Assembly (NCBI GenBank): GCA_030550515.1
Contig: JAUQPE010000029.1
Coordinates: forward strand, 124,001 to 188,000
Source of the DNA: Thermotogota bacterium
Lineage (GTDB): Bacteria > Thermotogota > Thermotogae > Thermotogales > Thermotogaceae
Direction: 5' to 3'
DNA length: 64,000 nt
Shown: positions 28,485 to 38,726 of the stretch, piece after piece
How the letters are laid out: each line of letters opens with the position of its first letter
Numbering within the stretch: position 1 is the stretch's first letter
The notes under the pieces: generated by a model
Database searches by the model: none
What the model was told of the DNA's origin: nothing
The model's input: the letters and a program-made list of their open reading frames with translations, nothing else
Position numbers and translations under genes: made by a program

Positions 28485-29408
28485 GTGGGGATCATGGAGA
28501 TTCTCGGTCAGCACGACAGGAGGGCGAAATACCTCAAGAAAACCTTCAACGTGGAAATATCCGTTCAAGACAGTGAGATACTGATAAGAGGTTTCGACGA
28601 GGAGAATGTTGAAATCGCCAGACGAATCCTCGATGAGGTTATAAGCATAACAAGAGAAGGACACCTTCTGGATTGGATGGAGTTCGAATACCTCGTCGAA
28701 AAGGTAATGAACTCTGAAAGCGTTAAAGACGTTTTCTCCAACAAGGAAAGCGGACCCGTTCTTGGAAAGAAAGTCAAGCCAAAAACCTTGGGACAGAAAC
28801 GTTACTTGGAGGCGGTCGAAGAGAACGACATCGTGTTCGTGATTGGACCTGCGGGGACTGGGAAAACCTACTTGGCAGTCGCCGTGGCTTTAGATTATCT
28901 GAAATCAGGTCGAGTGAACAGGATAATCCTCACAAGACCCGCAGTTGAAGCAGGCGAAAAGCTTGGATTCCTTCCTGGTGATCTCATGGAAAAGGTCGAA
29001 CCGTACCTTCGTCCTTTGTACGATGCCATAATCGACATCACCTCGCCCGACAAGTTCAACAGTTACAGAGAACGTGGAATCATAGAGATAGTTCCCTTGG
29101 CTTACATGCGCGGAAGGACCTTGAACAACTCTTTCATCATTCTCGATGAAGCTCAGAACGCCACTTATCAACAGATGAAGATGTTCCTCACGAGGTTGGG
29201 CTTCAACTCCAAAGCGATCATCACGGGTGACATCACTCAAGTCGACATAGAAATCGAAAAATCGGGACTCATAGAGTGTCAGAAGATACTGAAAGGGATT
29301 CCGGGGATAGCATTCGTCTACCTGGACGAAAGTGACGTTGTGAGGCATCCTTTAGTGAAGAAGATCATCAAAGCGTACGAAGAGTACGAAAGGTCGAGGA
29401 AAACATGA
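28485..29408 (+). CDS. PhoH-like ATPase
   Basis: 307 aa or slightly more. N-terminal KH-like part (EILGQHDRRAKYLKKTF...RGFDEENVEIARRILDEVI), then the PhoH core: FVIGPAGTGKTYLAVAVAL (Walker A), ILTRPAVEAGEKLGFLPGDL, RGRTLNNSFIILDEAQNAT (Walker B) and ITGDITQVD. PhoH-like proteins next to ybeY are linked to RNA/ribosome metabolism. The start is uncertain: the GTG at 28485 has no ribosome site and lies in a small hairpin, while a strong AGGAGGT (28434-28440) points to about 28449-28455, where the frame is open but offers only ACG or CTT. Last codons overlap the next gene (ATGA). Confidence 0.88.
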   Translation: MGIMEILGQHDRRAKYLKKTFNVEISVQDSEILIRGFDEENVEIARRILDEVISITREGHLLDWMEFEYLVEKVMNSESVKDVFSNKESGPVLGKKVKPKTLGQKRYLEAVEENDIVFVIGPAGTGKTYLAVAVALDYLKSGRVNRIILTRPAVEAGEKLGFLPGDLMEKVEPYLRPLYDAIIDITSPDKFNSYRERGIIEIVPLAYMRGRTLNNSFIILDEAQNATYQQMKMFLTRLGFNSKAIITGDITQVDIEIEKSGLIECQKILKGIPGIAFVYLDESDVVRHPLVKKIIKAYEEYERSRKT

Positions 29409-30796
29409 GGAAGAAGAGGATCAGGGATTATCTCGTCGTTCTCGTTTTCCTTTCGACCATCGTCCTGGCTTCCAACGTGGATAGAAAATTGGCACCAAAC
29501 ACGTTTTTGTTCGAATTTTTGGTTGTGGTCCTCCTGTGGTTCTCGTTGGTGGACTTTTCGGTGAGGAATTTCAAGATATATTCCCTGAGCCCTGTGTTCA
29601 AATACACCCACTTGTCGCTGATGGTACTTGGAGGCGCGTTCATAGGTCTCTCCAGACCCGAAATAGGTCCTCACATGACGCCCCTCTACATACCCGTGGC
29701 GTTCATCTCACTACTCTTCACACCGGAGATAGCGATAACTTCTGGCGTAGTTCTAACTTTTCTTGCGGTCCAAAGATGGTACTCCGATCCGGCACTTTTT
29801 CTAACTTTTTTAGTAGTCGTTTATTCCACGGCAAGGACACTGTCAACGACCACTAGAAGAACGGATATCGTGCGATCTTCCTTCGCCGTTTCTACGCTTT
29901 CTTTTTCTTCAGCTCTCTTCGTGAAACTGGTTCTGGGAATATCGTATACCAAGTACGATCTGTGGGCGGCTTTCCTGAATCCGTTCGTATCCGGAATACT
30001 CGTTATAGGTATGCTACCCTACGTGGAGTACACGAGCAGGATATATTCGAACATGGGTCTGGAGGAATTTGGAAACCTCAACCATCCCCTCTTGAAGATG
30101 CTCTCCATGAGGGCTCCGGGTACTTACTATCACAGCGTGTTGGTTGCAAATCTCGCCGAGGCAGCCGCCGAGAGAATCAATGCCAACCCCGTCCTTGCAA
30201 GGATTGGAAGTTATTTCCACGACATAGGAAAAGTTAAGAGACCAAACTTCTTCACTGAGAACATACGCGACGACAAGAATCCTCACGACAACATAAACCC
30301 TTCTCTCAGCCACCTTATTTTGAACGAACACGTGAAGTATGGAGTGGAGCTCGCAAGAAAGTACAGGCTTCCTCTGCTCGTGGAGTTCATAATCCCACAG
30401 CATCACGGAACCAGATCACAGAAATACTTTTATTATAAAGCAAAACAGAAGTTTCCCAACGTTTCGGAAGAAGAGTTCAGGTACCCTGGTCCAAAACCGC
30501 AGTTCAAAGAGGCAGCGATCGTGATGCTTGCGGATTCGGTTGAAGCCGCCTCACGAAGCCTCAAAAATCCGTCCGTTGGGCAAATCAGGGAATGCGTCGA
30601 AAACGTGATCTCTTCCATATTTTTCGAGAGGCAACTCGACGAATCCGGAATAACTTTGAGCGACCTCGAGAAGATCTCCGACGCTTTCCTACAAGCCCTC
30701 GTCAGTTTGTTCAGCACGAGGGTTGAATACCCTGATGAAGAATCCACACCGAAGGCGGTCAGGATAAATGGCTCGTCTGGTAATGCTGGAATTTGA
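29405..30796 (+). CDS. Membrane HD phosphohydrolase, PgpH/YqfF type (c-di-AMP)
   Basis: 463 aa: about seven membrane helices in residues 8-210, then an HD domain with MRAPGTYYHSVLVANLAEAAAERI, IGSYFHDIGKVKRP and FIIPQHHGTRSQKYFYYKAKQ. These match the cytosolic domain of PgpH, which hydrolyses c-di-AMP. It lacks the large extracytoplasmic domain found in Listeria PgpH, so it is a minimal form. Neighbours phoH and ybeY are the usual partners of this family. Substrate is inferred from the family, not seen. Ends inside ybeY (29-base overlap). Confidence 0.85.
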   Translation: MRKKRIRDYLVVLVFLSTIVLASNVDRKLAPNTFLFEFLVVVLLWFSLVDFSVRNFKIYSLSPVFKYTHLSLMVLGGAFIGLSRPEIGPHMTPLYIPVAFISLLFTPEIAITSGVVLTFLAVQRWYSDPALFLTFLVVVYSTARTLSTTTRRTDIVRSSFAVSTLSFSSALFVKLVLGISYTKYDLWAAFLNPFVSGILVIGMLPYVEYTSRIYSNMGLEEFGNLNHPLLKMLSMRAPGTYYHSVLVANLAEAAAERINANPVLARIGSYFHDIGKVKRPNFFTENIRDDKNPHDNINPSLSHLILNEHVKYGVELARKYRLPLLVEFIIPQHHGTRSQKYFYYKAKQKFPNVSEEEFRYPGPKPQFKEAAIVMLADSVEAASRSLKNPSVGQIRECVENVISSIFFERQLDESGITLSDLEKISDAFLQALVSLFSTRVEYPDEESTPKAVRINGSSGNAGI

Positions 30797-31184
30797 AGAG
30801 AGAGCGAGGGTACTGAAAGGCAAGCTGGCCAAGCTGGAAGAGATAGTGGAGAAAGAACTTGGCGATGTAACGGTGAACGTCGTCTTCGTCGATAAGGAGA
30901 CGATAAGCAAGTTGAACTCGAAGTTCAGGAAGAAACGCGGAGCCACAGATGTGCTAACGTTCCCGTACGGAGACGAGGATCTATTCGGTGAGATATACGT
31001 GTGTTTGGATGTGGTAGAGGAAAACGCCAGGGCGTTCAACAACACCCTAGAGAGGGAGCTGGTGGAGGTAGTCGTACACGGGATACTCCATTTAGCCGGT
31101 TACGATCACGAATACTCGAAGGAAAATGAAAAAGAAATGTTCGAAAAACAAACAAAATACGTTGAGGAGGTAATGAGAGCATGA
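30768..31184 (+). CDS. ybeY: Endoribonuclease YbeY (16S rRNA maturation)
   Basis: 138 aa zinc endoribonuclease in rRNA 3' processing and ribosome quality control. The metal site HGILHLAGYDHE (HxxxHxxxxxH) and the TDVLTFPYGDEDLFGEIYVCLD segment are intact. Starts at ATG 30768, overlapping the preceding gene by 29 bases; another ATG lies five codons on. phoH-pgpH-ybeY is a conserved group. Confidence 0.94.
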   Translation: MARLVMLEFEERARVLKGKLAKLEEIVEKELGDVTVNVVFVDKETISKLNSKFRKKRGATDVLTFPYGDEDLFGEIYVCLDVVEENARAFNNTLERELVEVVVHGILHLAGYDHEYSKENEKEMFEKQTKYVEEVMRA

Positions 31185-32401
31185 CCATCAAACCTTTCCG
31201 TGGGTTCAGACCAAGGAAAGAGTTCGCGGGAAAATTCGCCGTCAAACCTTACGATGTCGTCTCCTTCAAAGAAGCAAAAGAAGAGATAAAGAGGAACCCT
31301 CTCTCTTTCTTTCGAGTCACGAAAGTTGAGGCCGAAATACACGAGATCGAGATGGATCCAACCCCTTTTGACATGGAACGAGCCAGAAAGAACCTGTTGG
31401 AATTCATTGAGAAGGGTATCCTGGTACAAGACGAGAAAGAATGTCTCTACATCTACAAGCAAAAGATGGGGGATCATCTACAGATAGGCCTCACCGGCCT
31501 TTTTTCTGTTGAGGAATACAAGTGTGGAAAAATAAAAAAGCACGAGCTCACTCGAAAGAAAACAGAAGACGAGCGGACTTATCACATCCTCAAAACCAAA
31601 GCGCATACCGGTCAGGTCTTCCTCTTCTACAGGGCCTTCGAAGAATTGGATAGGAAGCTAAAAGATCTCACCGAACGTCTGGAACCCGCTTACACCACTG
31701 TGGACGATCTTGGTGTGGAACACGAATTCTTCGTGGTGAAGAACGACAAGGATATAACGGAGCTTGTTGGACTGTTCGAAGTGATCGAAACGTTGTACAT
31801 AGCTGATGGTCACCATCGAGCCGCGGCTGCCGTGAGGGTCAGCGACATGCTCGACGAACAAGTGGGCAAAGGCGAACACAACTTCTTCCTTGGGACAGCT
31901 TTCCCACACAACCAGCTCCAAATATTCGAATACAATAGGGTTGTTCGCTCGCAGATTCCCCCAGAAGAGTTGCTTAAAAGAATCTCGGAGAAGTTCGAAG
32001 TTGTTCGGTGTTACAAGATACCTGCTCGCCCGAGCAAAGAACACGAAATCACCATGTACGTTGGAAACAACAAGTGGTACACGTTGAGACCCCGCACCGT
32101 TCCCGAAGATATCATAGAAGCCCTTGATGTGAACATACTTCAGAGAGAAATCCTCGGTCCCATCTTCGGTGTGGAGAATCCCCGCGAAGACGAAAGGATA
32201 GACTTCATAGGCGGGATAAAAGGGTTGTGCGAGCTGGAAAGACTGGTGGACAGGGGAGAATTCGATGTGGCCTTCGCCCTCTACCCGGTGAACATAGAAA
32301 CTCTGATGAAAGTCTCAGATAGAGGAGAGATAATGCCACCAAAATCGACATGGTTCGAACCGAAGCTGATGAGTGGGTTGGTCGTACACATCTTCGGATG
32401 A
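31181..32401 (+). CDS. DUF1015 family protein
   Basis: 406 aa soluble protein with the DUF1015 pattern: IKPFRGFRP and KPYDVVS at the N-terminus, ETLYIADGHHRAAAA in the middle (the ADGHHR motif resembles that of ParB/SerK-type folds) and a C-terminus ending MPPKSTWFEPKLMSGLVVHIF. A serine-kinase-like role has been discussed for related folds, but I cannot assign a reaction. Start overlaps ybeY (ATGA). Confidence 0.85.
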   Translation: MTIKPFRGFRPRKEFAGKFAVKPYDVVSFKEAKEEIKRNPLSFFRVTKVEAEIHEIEMDPTPFDMERARKNLLEFIEKGILVQDEKECLYIYKQKMGDHLQIGLTGLFSVEEYKCGKIKKHELTRKKTEDERTYHILKTKAHTGQVFLFYRAFEELDRKLKDLTERLEPAYTTVDDLGVEHEFFVVKNDKDITELVGLFEVIETLYIADGHHRAAAAVRVSDMLDEQVGKGEHNFFLGTAFPHNQLQIFEYNRVVRSQIPPEELLKRISEKFEVVRCYKIPARPSKEHEITMYVGNNKWYTLRPRTVPEDIIEALDVNILQREILGPIFGVENPREDERIDFIGGIKGLCELERLVDRGEFDVAFALYPVNIETLMKVSDRGEIMPPKSTWFEPKLMSGLVVHIFG

Positions 32402-32415
32402 GGAGGTGAAAGGGT

Positions 32416-33105
32416 ATGTTCTTCTTCGATCCCACAATCGTCATACTCATACCCGGTTTGATAGTGGCGTTGTGGGCACAGATACTGATACAGACAGCGT
32501 ACAGCAGGTATTCGCGCGTGCGCTCTTCCTTGGGTTACACGGGATACGACGTGGCTAAAAGGTTGCTTGAGAACGCGGGGCTCTACAACGTTGGAATAGA
32601 AGTTGTGTCTGGCACTTTAACCGATCACTACGACCCCATCAAGAAGGTCGTAAGAATATCCGCAGCGAACTATAGGAACAACTCCATAGCGGCTTTGGGA
32701 GTAGTAGCCCACGAAGTGGGGCATGCCCTGCAGGATGCGGAGAGATATCCCTTGCTTGTCTTGAGAAGTGCGATAGGTCCCGCCGTGGCCATAGGGTCGA
32801 ACCTTGCGTGGATAATCTTCGTATTAGGACTCATCTTCTTCACGCCGTTCCTTGTGAGGCTGGGGATCTTACTCTTCTCTCTCGTGGTGCTGTTCACCTT
32901 GATCACGTTGCCCGTCGAGTTGAACGCCAGCTCGCGCGCCATGAAGCTTTTGAAGAATTACCTCCTCATGCCCGAGGAAGAGCTCAAAGGTGTGAGGAAA
33001 GTCTTGAAGGCGGCTGCTCTCACCTACGTTGCATCCGTACTGACGGCAGTCCTTCAGCTTCTCAGGATGATATTCATAGCCAACATGTACAGCGATAGAA
33101 GATGA
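32416..33105 (+). CDS. Membrane neutral zinc metallopeptidase (YugP-like)
   Basis: 229 aa. N-terminal membrane helix (PTIVILIPGLIVALWAQILIQTAY), the zinc site VVAHEVGHALQDAE (HExxH) at about residue 98, then two more helices and ELNASSRAMKLLKN, whose Glu is a likely third ligand. AGGAGGTGAAAGGGT precedes the ATG. The family is widespread and poorly characterised; it is likely a housekeeping membrane protease. Its stop overlaps rsmB (ATGA). Confidence 0.9.
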   Translation: MFFFDPTIVILIPGLIVALWAQILIQTAYSRYSRVRSSLGYTGYDVAKRLLENAGLYNVGIEVVSGTLTDHYDPIKKVVRISAANYRNNSIAALGVVAHEVGHALQDAERYPLLVLRSAIGPAVAIGSNLAWIIFVLGLIFFTPFLVRLGILLFSLVVLFTLITLPVELNASSRAMKLLKNYLLMPEEELKGVRKVLKAAALTYVASVLTAVLQLLRMIFIANMYSDRR

Positions 33106-34391
33106 ACGTAAGAGCTTTGGCTTTCAGGATCCTCAGGAAATACGAAAGCGAAAAATTCGTAAGCAGAGAGGACGTGGATGACGTCCTCTCTGCTTTGGAA
33201 GACAGAGACAGGAGATTTCTCAAAGAACTCGTCTGGGGGGTTATCAGGAAAGAAGAGTTGTTGGACTGGTATATAGACCAGCTTCTGAAAAAAAGGGACA
33301 TCCCACCGGCCGTGAGGGTAGCCCTCAGGATGGGAGCCTACCAGTTGTTGTTCATGGATTCTGTTCCAGATTACGCGGCCGTCAGCGAAACGGTGAAACT
33401 GTTGGAGAACGAGAAATTCAAGAAACTTGTCAACGCCGTTTTGAGACGAATCAAAGATGTTCCCCCACCAAAGGAACCACATCTTCTGTACTCGCATCCC
33501 GCTTGGATCGTCGAGTATTGGTCTTCTTTCCTTCCCTGGGAATTGATTCAACGGATCATGGTGTGGAATCAAAAGCCTTTGCCTGTGACGCTCCGCGCAA
33601 ACACGTTGGTCGTTGACAGGGAGGAACTGTTGAAGGCTTTGGAAGGGGAAGGAACGAAAGCACGCCCGTGTGAACACTCCCCAATCGGAGTGGTGGTTGA
33701 GAAGGCAGGGATACCACTTCAGCAATCGAGAGCCATAAAAGAAGGATTGGCCACCGTTCAAGGAGAACCTTCACAGCTTGTACCACTACTTTTTGAACTG
33801 AGGCCAGGTTTGAAAGTCTTGGACGCTTGTTCTTCGCCCGGTGGGAAAACCACAGAGATAGCTGAGTTGATGAGGAACGAAGGTGACATCTTAGCCGTGG
33901 ATGTGAGTTTTGAGAAAGTAAAGAAGGTACAAGAGAACTGCCAGAGGCTGGGGATAAAGATCGTCCGCACCCTCGTCGCGGACGCGGAAAGACTCTCCCG
34001 GTTTTTGAACGAAGAATTCGACAGGATCTTGCTAGATGTCCCCTGCTCGGCACTGGGAACTGCGCGAAACCATCCGGAGGTCCTGAGAAGGGTGAAACCG
34101 GGACTTTTCGAAGAATATTCTGAAAAACAGCTGAGGATGCTCTTTGAAGCTTGGAAGTTGTTGAAAGAGGGTGGGTACCTGATTTACAGCACTTGCACTG
34201 TGACTCACGAAGAGAACAGGGATGTTTTGGAGCGCTTCTCTCGAGAAGTGCCTTCTGTGGAATTTATGGACATCAGAGAAAAGATGGAGATGTTCAAGGT
34301 GGAAGGCATTTGGGATGGATTTGGATTTCTGATGCTTCCTGACGAGACGATCACCCCGTTCTACGTTTCACTGCTCAAGAAGATAGGGTGA
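33102..34391 (+). CDS. rsmB: 16S rRNA (cytosine-967-C5)-methyltransferase RsmB/Sun
   Basis: 429 aa. N-terminal NusB-like helical domain (residues 1-130: VRALAFRILRKYE, LVWGVIRKEELLDWYI), then an SAM-dependent m5C methyltransferase: VLDACSSPGGKTTEIAEL, DILLDVPCSALGTARNHPEV (motif IV Cys) and GGYLIYSTCTVTHEEN (catalytic Cys in TC). A perfect 15-bp hairpin lies in codons 20-32. The last 31 bases overlap the 3' end of convergent tmcAL. Confidence 0.93.
   Translation: MNVRALAFRILRKYESEKFVSREDVDDVLSALEDRDRRFLKELVWGVIRKEELLDWYIDQLLKKRDIPPAVRVALRMGAYQLLFMDSVPDYAAVSETVKLLENEKFKKLVNAVLRRIKDVPPPKEPHLLYSHPAWIVEYWSSFLPWELIQRIMVWNQKPLPVTLRANTLVVDREELLKALEGEGTKARPCEHSPIGVVVEKAGIPLQQSRAIKEGLATVQGEPSQLVPLLFELRPGLKVLDACSSPGGKTTEIAELMRNEGDILAVDVSFEKVKKVQENCQRLGIKIVRTLVADAERLSRFLNEEFDRILLDVPCSALGTARNHPEVLRRVKPGLFEEYSEKQLRMLFEAWKLLKEGGYLIYSTCTVTHEENRDVLERFSREVPSVEFMDIREKMEMFKVEGIWDGFGFLMLPDETITPFYVSLLKKIG
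33161..33195 (+). other. Perfect 15-bp hairpin inside the rsmB coding region
   Basis: AAGCAGAGAGGACGT and ACGTCCTCTCTGCTT are exact reverse complements separated by GGATG. The stem starts 60 bases after the rsmB start codon. Such a perfect stem in coding sequence is unusual; it could affect translation or transcript stability. Confidence 0.6.
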
Positions 34392-35638
34392 GTGTAGAAA
34401 TCCACATCTCCTTTTCTTTCTTCCATCGCTGGAAGGAAGATCCTGTACAAATTCGTCGCCTTCACGTCTAGTTCCAACTGTTTCAAGAAGAGCCCCTTGT
34501 CCACTGAAAACTCACCTTTCTCCAGAATCTTTTTGTAGAGCGACAAGTTCGTGATCAAGGGTAGTTTCGCCCTCTTTTTTATCACCTTCAAAAGCTCTTT
34601 TCCCTTCTCGGTGAACCCCAACAACCTCAGGTATTGAGGTCCCTTTCTGTTGCACTCGTCCACGAACTCTTTCTCCAAACCAAAAACAGCGAAAAGAGCG
34701 ATCCTTCTCAGCCTGGAAAAGGTGAACCTCTTGCTCTTGACGCACTCGAGAAATTCCCTGTAAGAACGCGCCTCCACTGCGCACTCCACAAATCTCTTCT
34801 CCAAACCCTCTGAGAAACCGTGTATTCTGGAAAAGTATTCCTCATCCTTCAACCTGAAAAACCCCAGGAGGAAATCTCCCATCGATTCGAGCAAAACGGG
34901 ACCTCTCCCATGTTTCATTTCTCTCATCAGCACCTCGTAGGACTCCTTGGGTAACGCCTCTTTGAGCTCTTCCATGGATCCCTTTCTGATGAGGTTTCTT
35001 ATCGCGGTGGCGCTGGAATACTTGCCTTTGAATTCCGGGTCCCTTTCGATGGTACCAACCCTCTTTATCGTGTGGAAGGAAATGGTGGAATTGATCTCGA
35101 GGGCACTCCTTATGTATTCCAACCCGAGGATGTCGTTCGATTTTTCGAGCTTTGAAACCTCAGAAGGATCCCAACCCATGTGAGAAAAGTACCTCATCAG
35201 GGCGTACTTGCGGGCGTTCGGGAAGGAATAGCCTTTCTTCAACTCGACACGGAGGAATTCTTGGTACTCCTTTGGTTGCTCGTGAAGGATGGTGGCAACC
35301 CTCTTCAAGAACTCCACGTCGTCGGACTCGCTCCCGAAGACAACGTCTGTGACCACACCTGTGGCGTCCAGTACCGATATCGCTCCCTTCGCAAATCCCC
35401 CAGCGTCCTGCACGGCGAACACCACTGGAAGCTCGAAAACAACGTCTACACCCATTCTCAAGGCGATCTCGGTGCGGGCGAACTTGTCGACGATCGCCGG
35501 TTCTCCCCTCTGACAGAAATTCCCACTCATCACGGCAACCACGAAGTCCGGCTCCACCTTTTCTTTCGCCCTCTTAAGGTGGTAGAGATGTCCGAAATGG
35601 AAAGGGTTGTACTCGACCACGATACCCAGGACCCTCAA
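34361..35638 (-). CDS. tmcAL: tRNA(Met) cytidine acetate ligase TmcAL
   Basis: 425 aa (formerly DUF795/YlbM). In B. subtilis TmcAL acetylates C34 of elongator tRNA-Met using acetate and ATP. Nucleotidyltransferase marks: VLGIVVEYNPFHFGHLYHL (HxGH) at the N-terminus, VVAVMSGNFCQRGEPAIVDKF and KGKYSSATAIRNLI. The TTG at 35638 follows AGGAGGG by 7 bases and overlaps the upstream stop as TTGA; a 58-codon upstream extension is rejected. Convergent overlap of 31 bases with rsmB. Confidence 0.9.
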   Translation of the reverse strand: MRVLGIVVEYNPFHFGHLYHLKRAKEKVEPDFVVAVMSGNFCQRGEPAIVDKFARTEIALRMGVDVVFELPVVFAVQDAGGFAKGAISVLDATGVVTDVVFGSESDDVEFLKRVATILHEQPKEYQEFLRVELKKGYSFPNARKYALMRYFSHMGWDPSEVSKLEKSNDILGLEYIRSALEINSTISFHTIKRVGTIERDPEFKGKYSSATAIRNLIRKGSMEELKEALPKESYEVLMREMKHGRGPVLLESMGDFLLGFFRLKDEEYFSRIHGFSEGLEKRFVECAVEARSYREFLECVKSKRFTFSRLRRIALFAVFGLEKEFVDECNRKGPQYLRLLGFTEKGKELLKVIKKRAKLPLITNLSLYKKILEKGEFSVDKGLFLKQLELDVKATNLYRIFLPAMEERKGDVDFYTHPIFLSSET

Positions 35639-36045
35639 CTTCTGACCCTCCTGAGGGTTGTGAAGAGTAGTGAGAGGGTGAAGAAAGAGAAGGCGAAGAG
35701 AAACCAAAGGAGGCGCCTGAAGTCCCTTCCGGGAACGGTCGTGTAGAAAAGGAGGTACACTTGAATCAAAAAAGACAAGAAGAGCGATAGAAAACTTAAA
35801 AAGAGCAACCATCTCTTCAGGGAGGAGGAGTAGTAGTTCAAAAAGAAGGCGGACAGGGAAAACAAACCAAACACACCCATAAACATCCTCGTGTTGAGTC
35901 CCTTGAACTGGTACGACACACTTCCAACCACCTTCTCCGCTGCCTCAAGGTAAGGCGAGACAAAGTTCACCATAAGACATCCCAGGATACCCAAGATACC
36001 GATGACCAACATGAGTATTGAAAGAAACTGTAGAAAATATCTCAA
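35635..36045 (-). CDS. Small membrane protein of unknown function
   Basis: 136 aa with four hydrophobic segments (about residues 4-25, 52-70, 76-97 and 110-128) and basic loops. I recognise no family. The TTG at 36045 overlaps the Fur-family stop (TTGA) and follows AAGGTGGG; a GTG at 36066 inside fur is the alternative. Its own stop overlaps the tmcAL start in the same TTGA manner, so fur, this gene and tmcAL are co-translated. Confidence 0.7.
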   Translation of the reverse strand: MRYFLQFLSILMLVIGILGILGCLMVNFVSPYLEAAEKVVGSVSYQFKGLNTRMFMGVFGLFSLSAFFLNYYSSSLKRWLLFLSFLSLFLSFLIQVYLLFYTTVPGRDFRRLLWFLFAFSFFTLSLLFTTLRRVRS

Positions 36046-36452
36046 CTTCCCACCTTCTTGAGACACTCCTCGCAGATTCCCTTGACGACAACCTCAACCT
36101 TTTCCCTCTTTCCCTTGATCGGCCCTATCACCAGCTCCTTTAACTCGACATCCTCGATCCTACCACAAACCGAGCAGATGAAATGTGCGTGGGGTTCGGG
36201 TGAGAAATCGTAGATGGTCTTTTGACCGTCGGAGAAAGAGTACACTAATCCCAACTCCGAAAGGGCGTGCAGTATGTTGTAGAGAGTCACTATGGAGAGG
36301 GAAGGAAACTTTCGCGACAGGATAGCAAAGAGATCTTTCACCTCGAAATGCCCTTTCTTCACCTCGGAAATGAATTTTATAACCTCTATCCTTTGAGAAG
36401 TGATCTTCATTCCCCTCTCCTTCAAGTTCTTCAAGATTTCCTCAACTGTCAT
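36042..36452 (-). CDS. Fur/PerR family metal-dependent repressor
   Basis: 136 aa. Winged-helix DNA-binding part (MKITSQRIEVIKFISEVKKGHFEVKDLFAILSRKFPSLSIVTLYNILHALSELGLV), metal-sensing HAHFIC segment and structural zinc site CSVCG...CEEC. Whether it senses iron, peroxide or zinc cannot be decided by eye. It follows the lysine operon by 19 bases but has its own -10 candidate at 36471-36476, so it may be only partly coupled to lysine control. Confidence 0.92.
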   Translation of the reverse strand: MTVEEILKNLKERGMKITSQRIEVIKFISEVKKGHFEVKDLFAILSRKFPSLSIVTLYNILHALSELGLVYSFSDGQKTIYDFSPEPHAHFICSVCGRIEDVELKELVIGPIKGKREKVEVVVKGICEECLKKVGS

Positions 36453-36471
36453 CTCATCACTCCCGTTCGGA

Positions 36472-38726
<2,255 letters not shown>

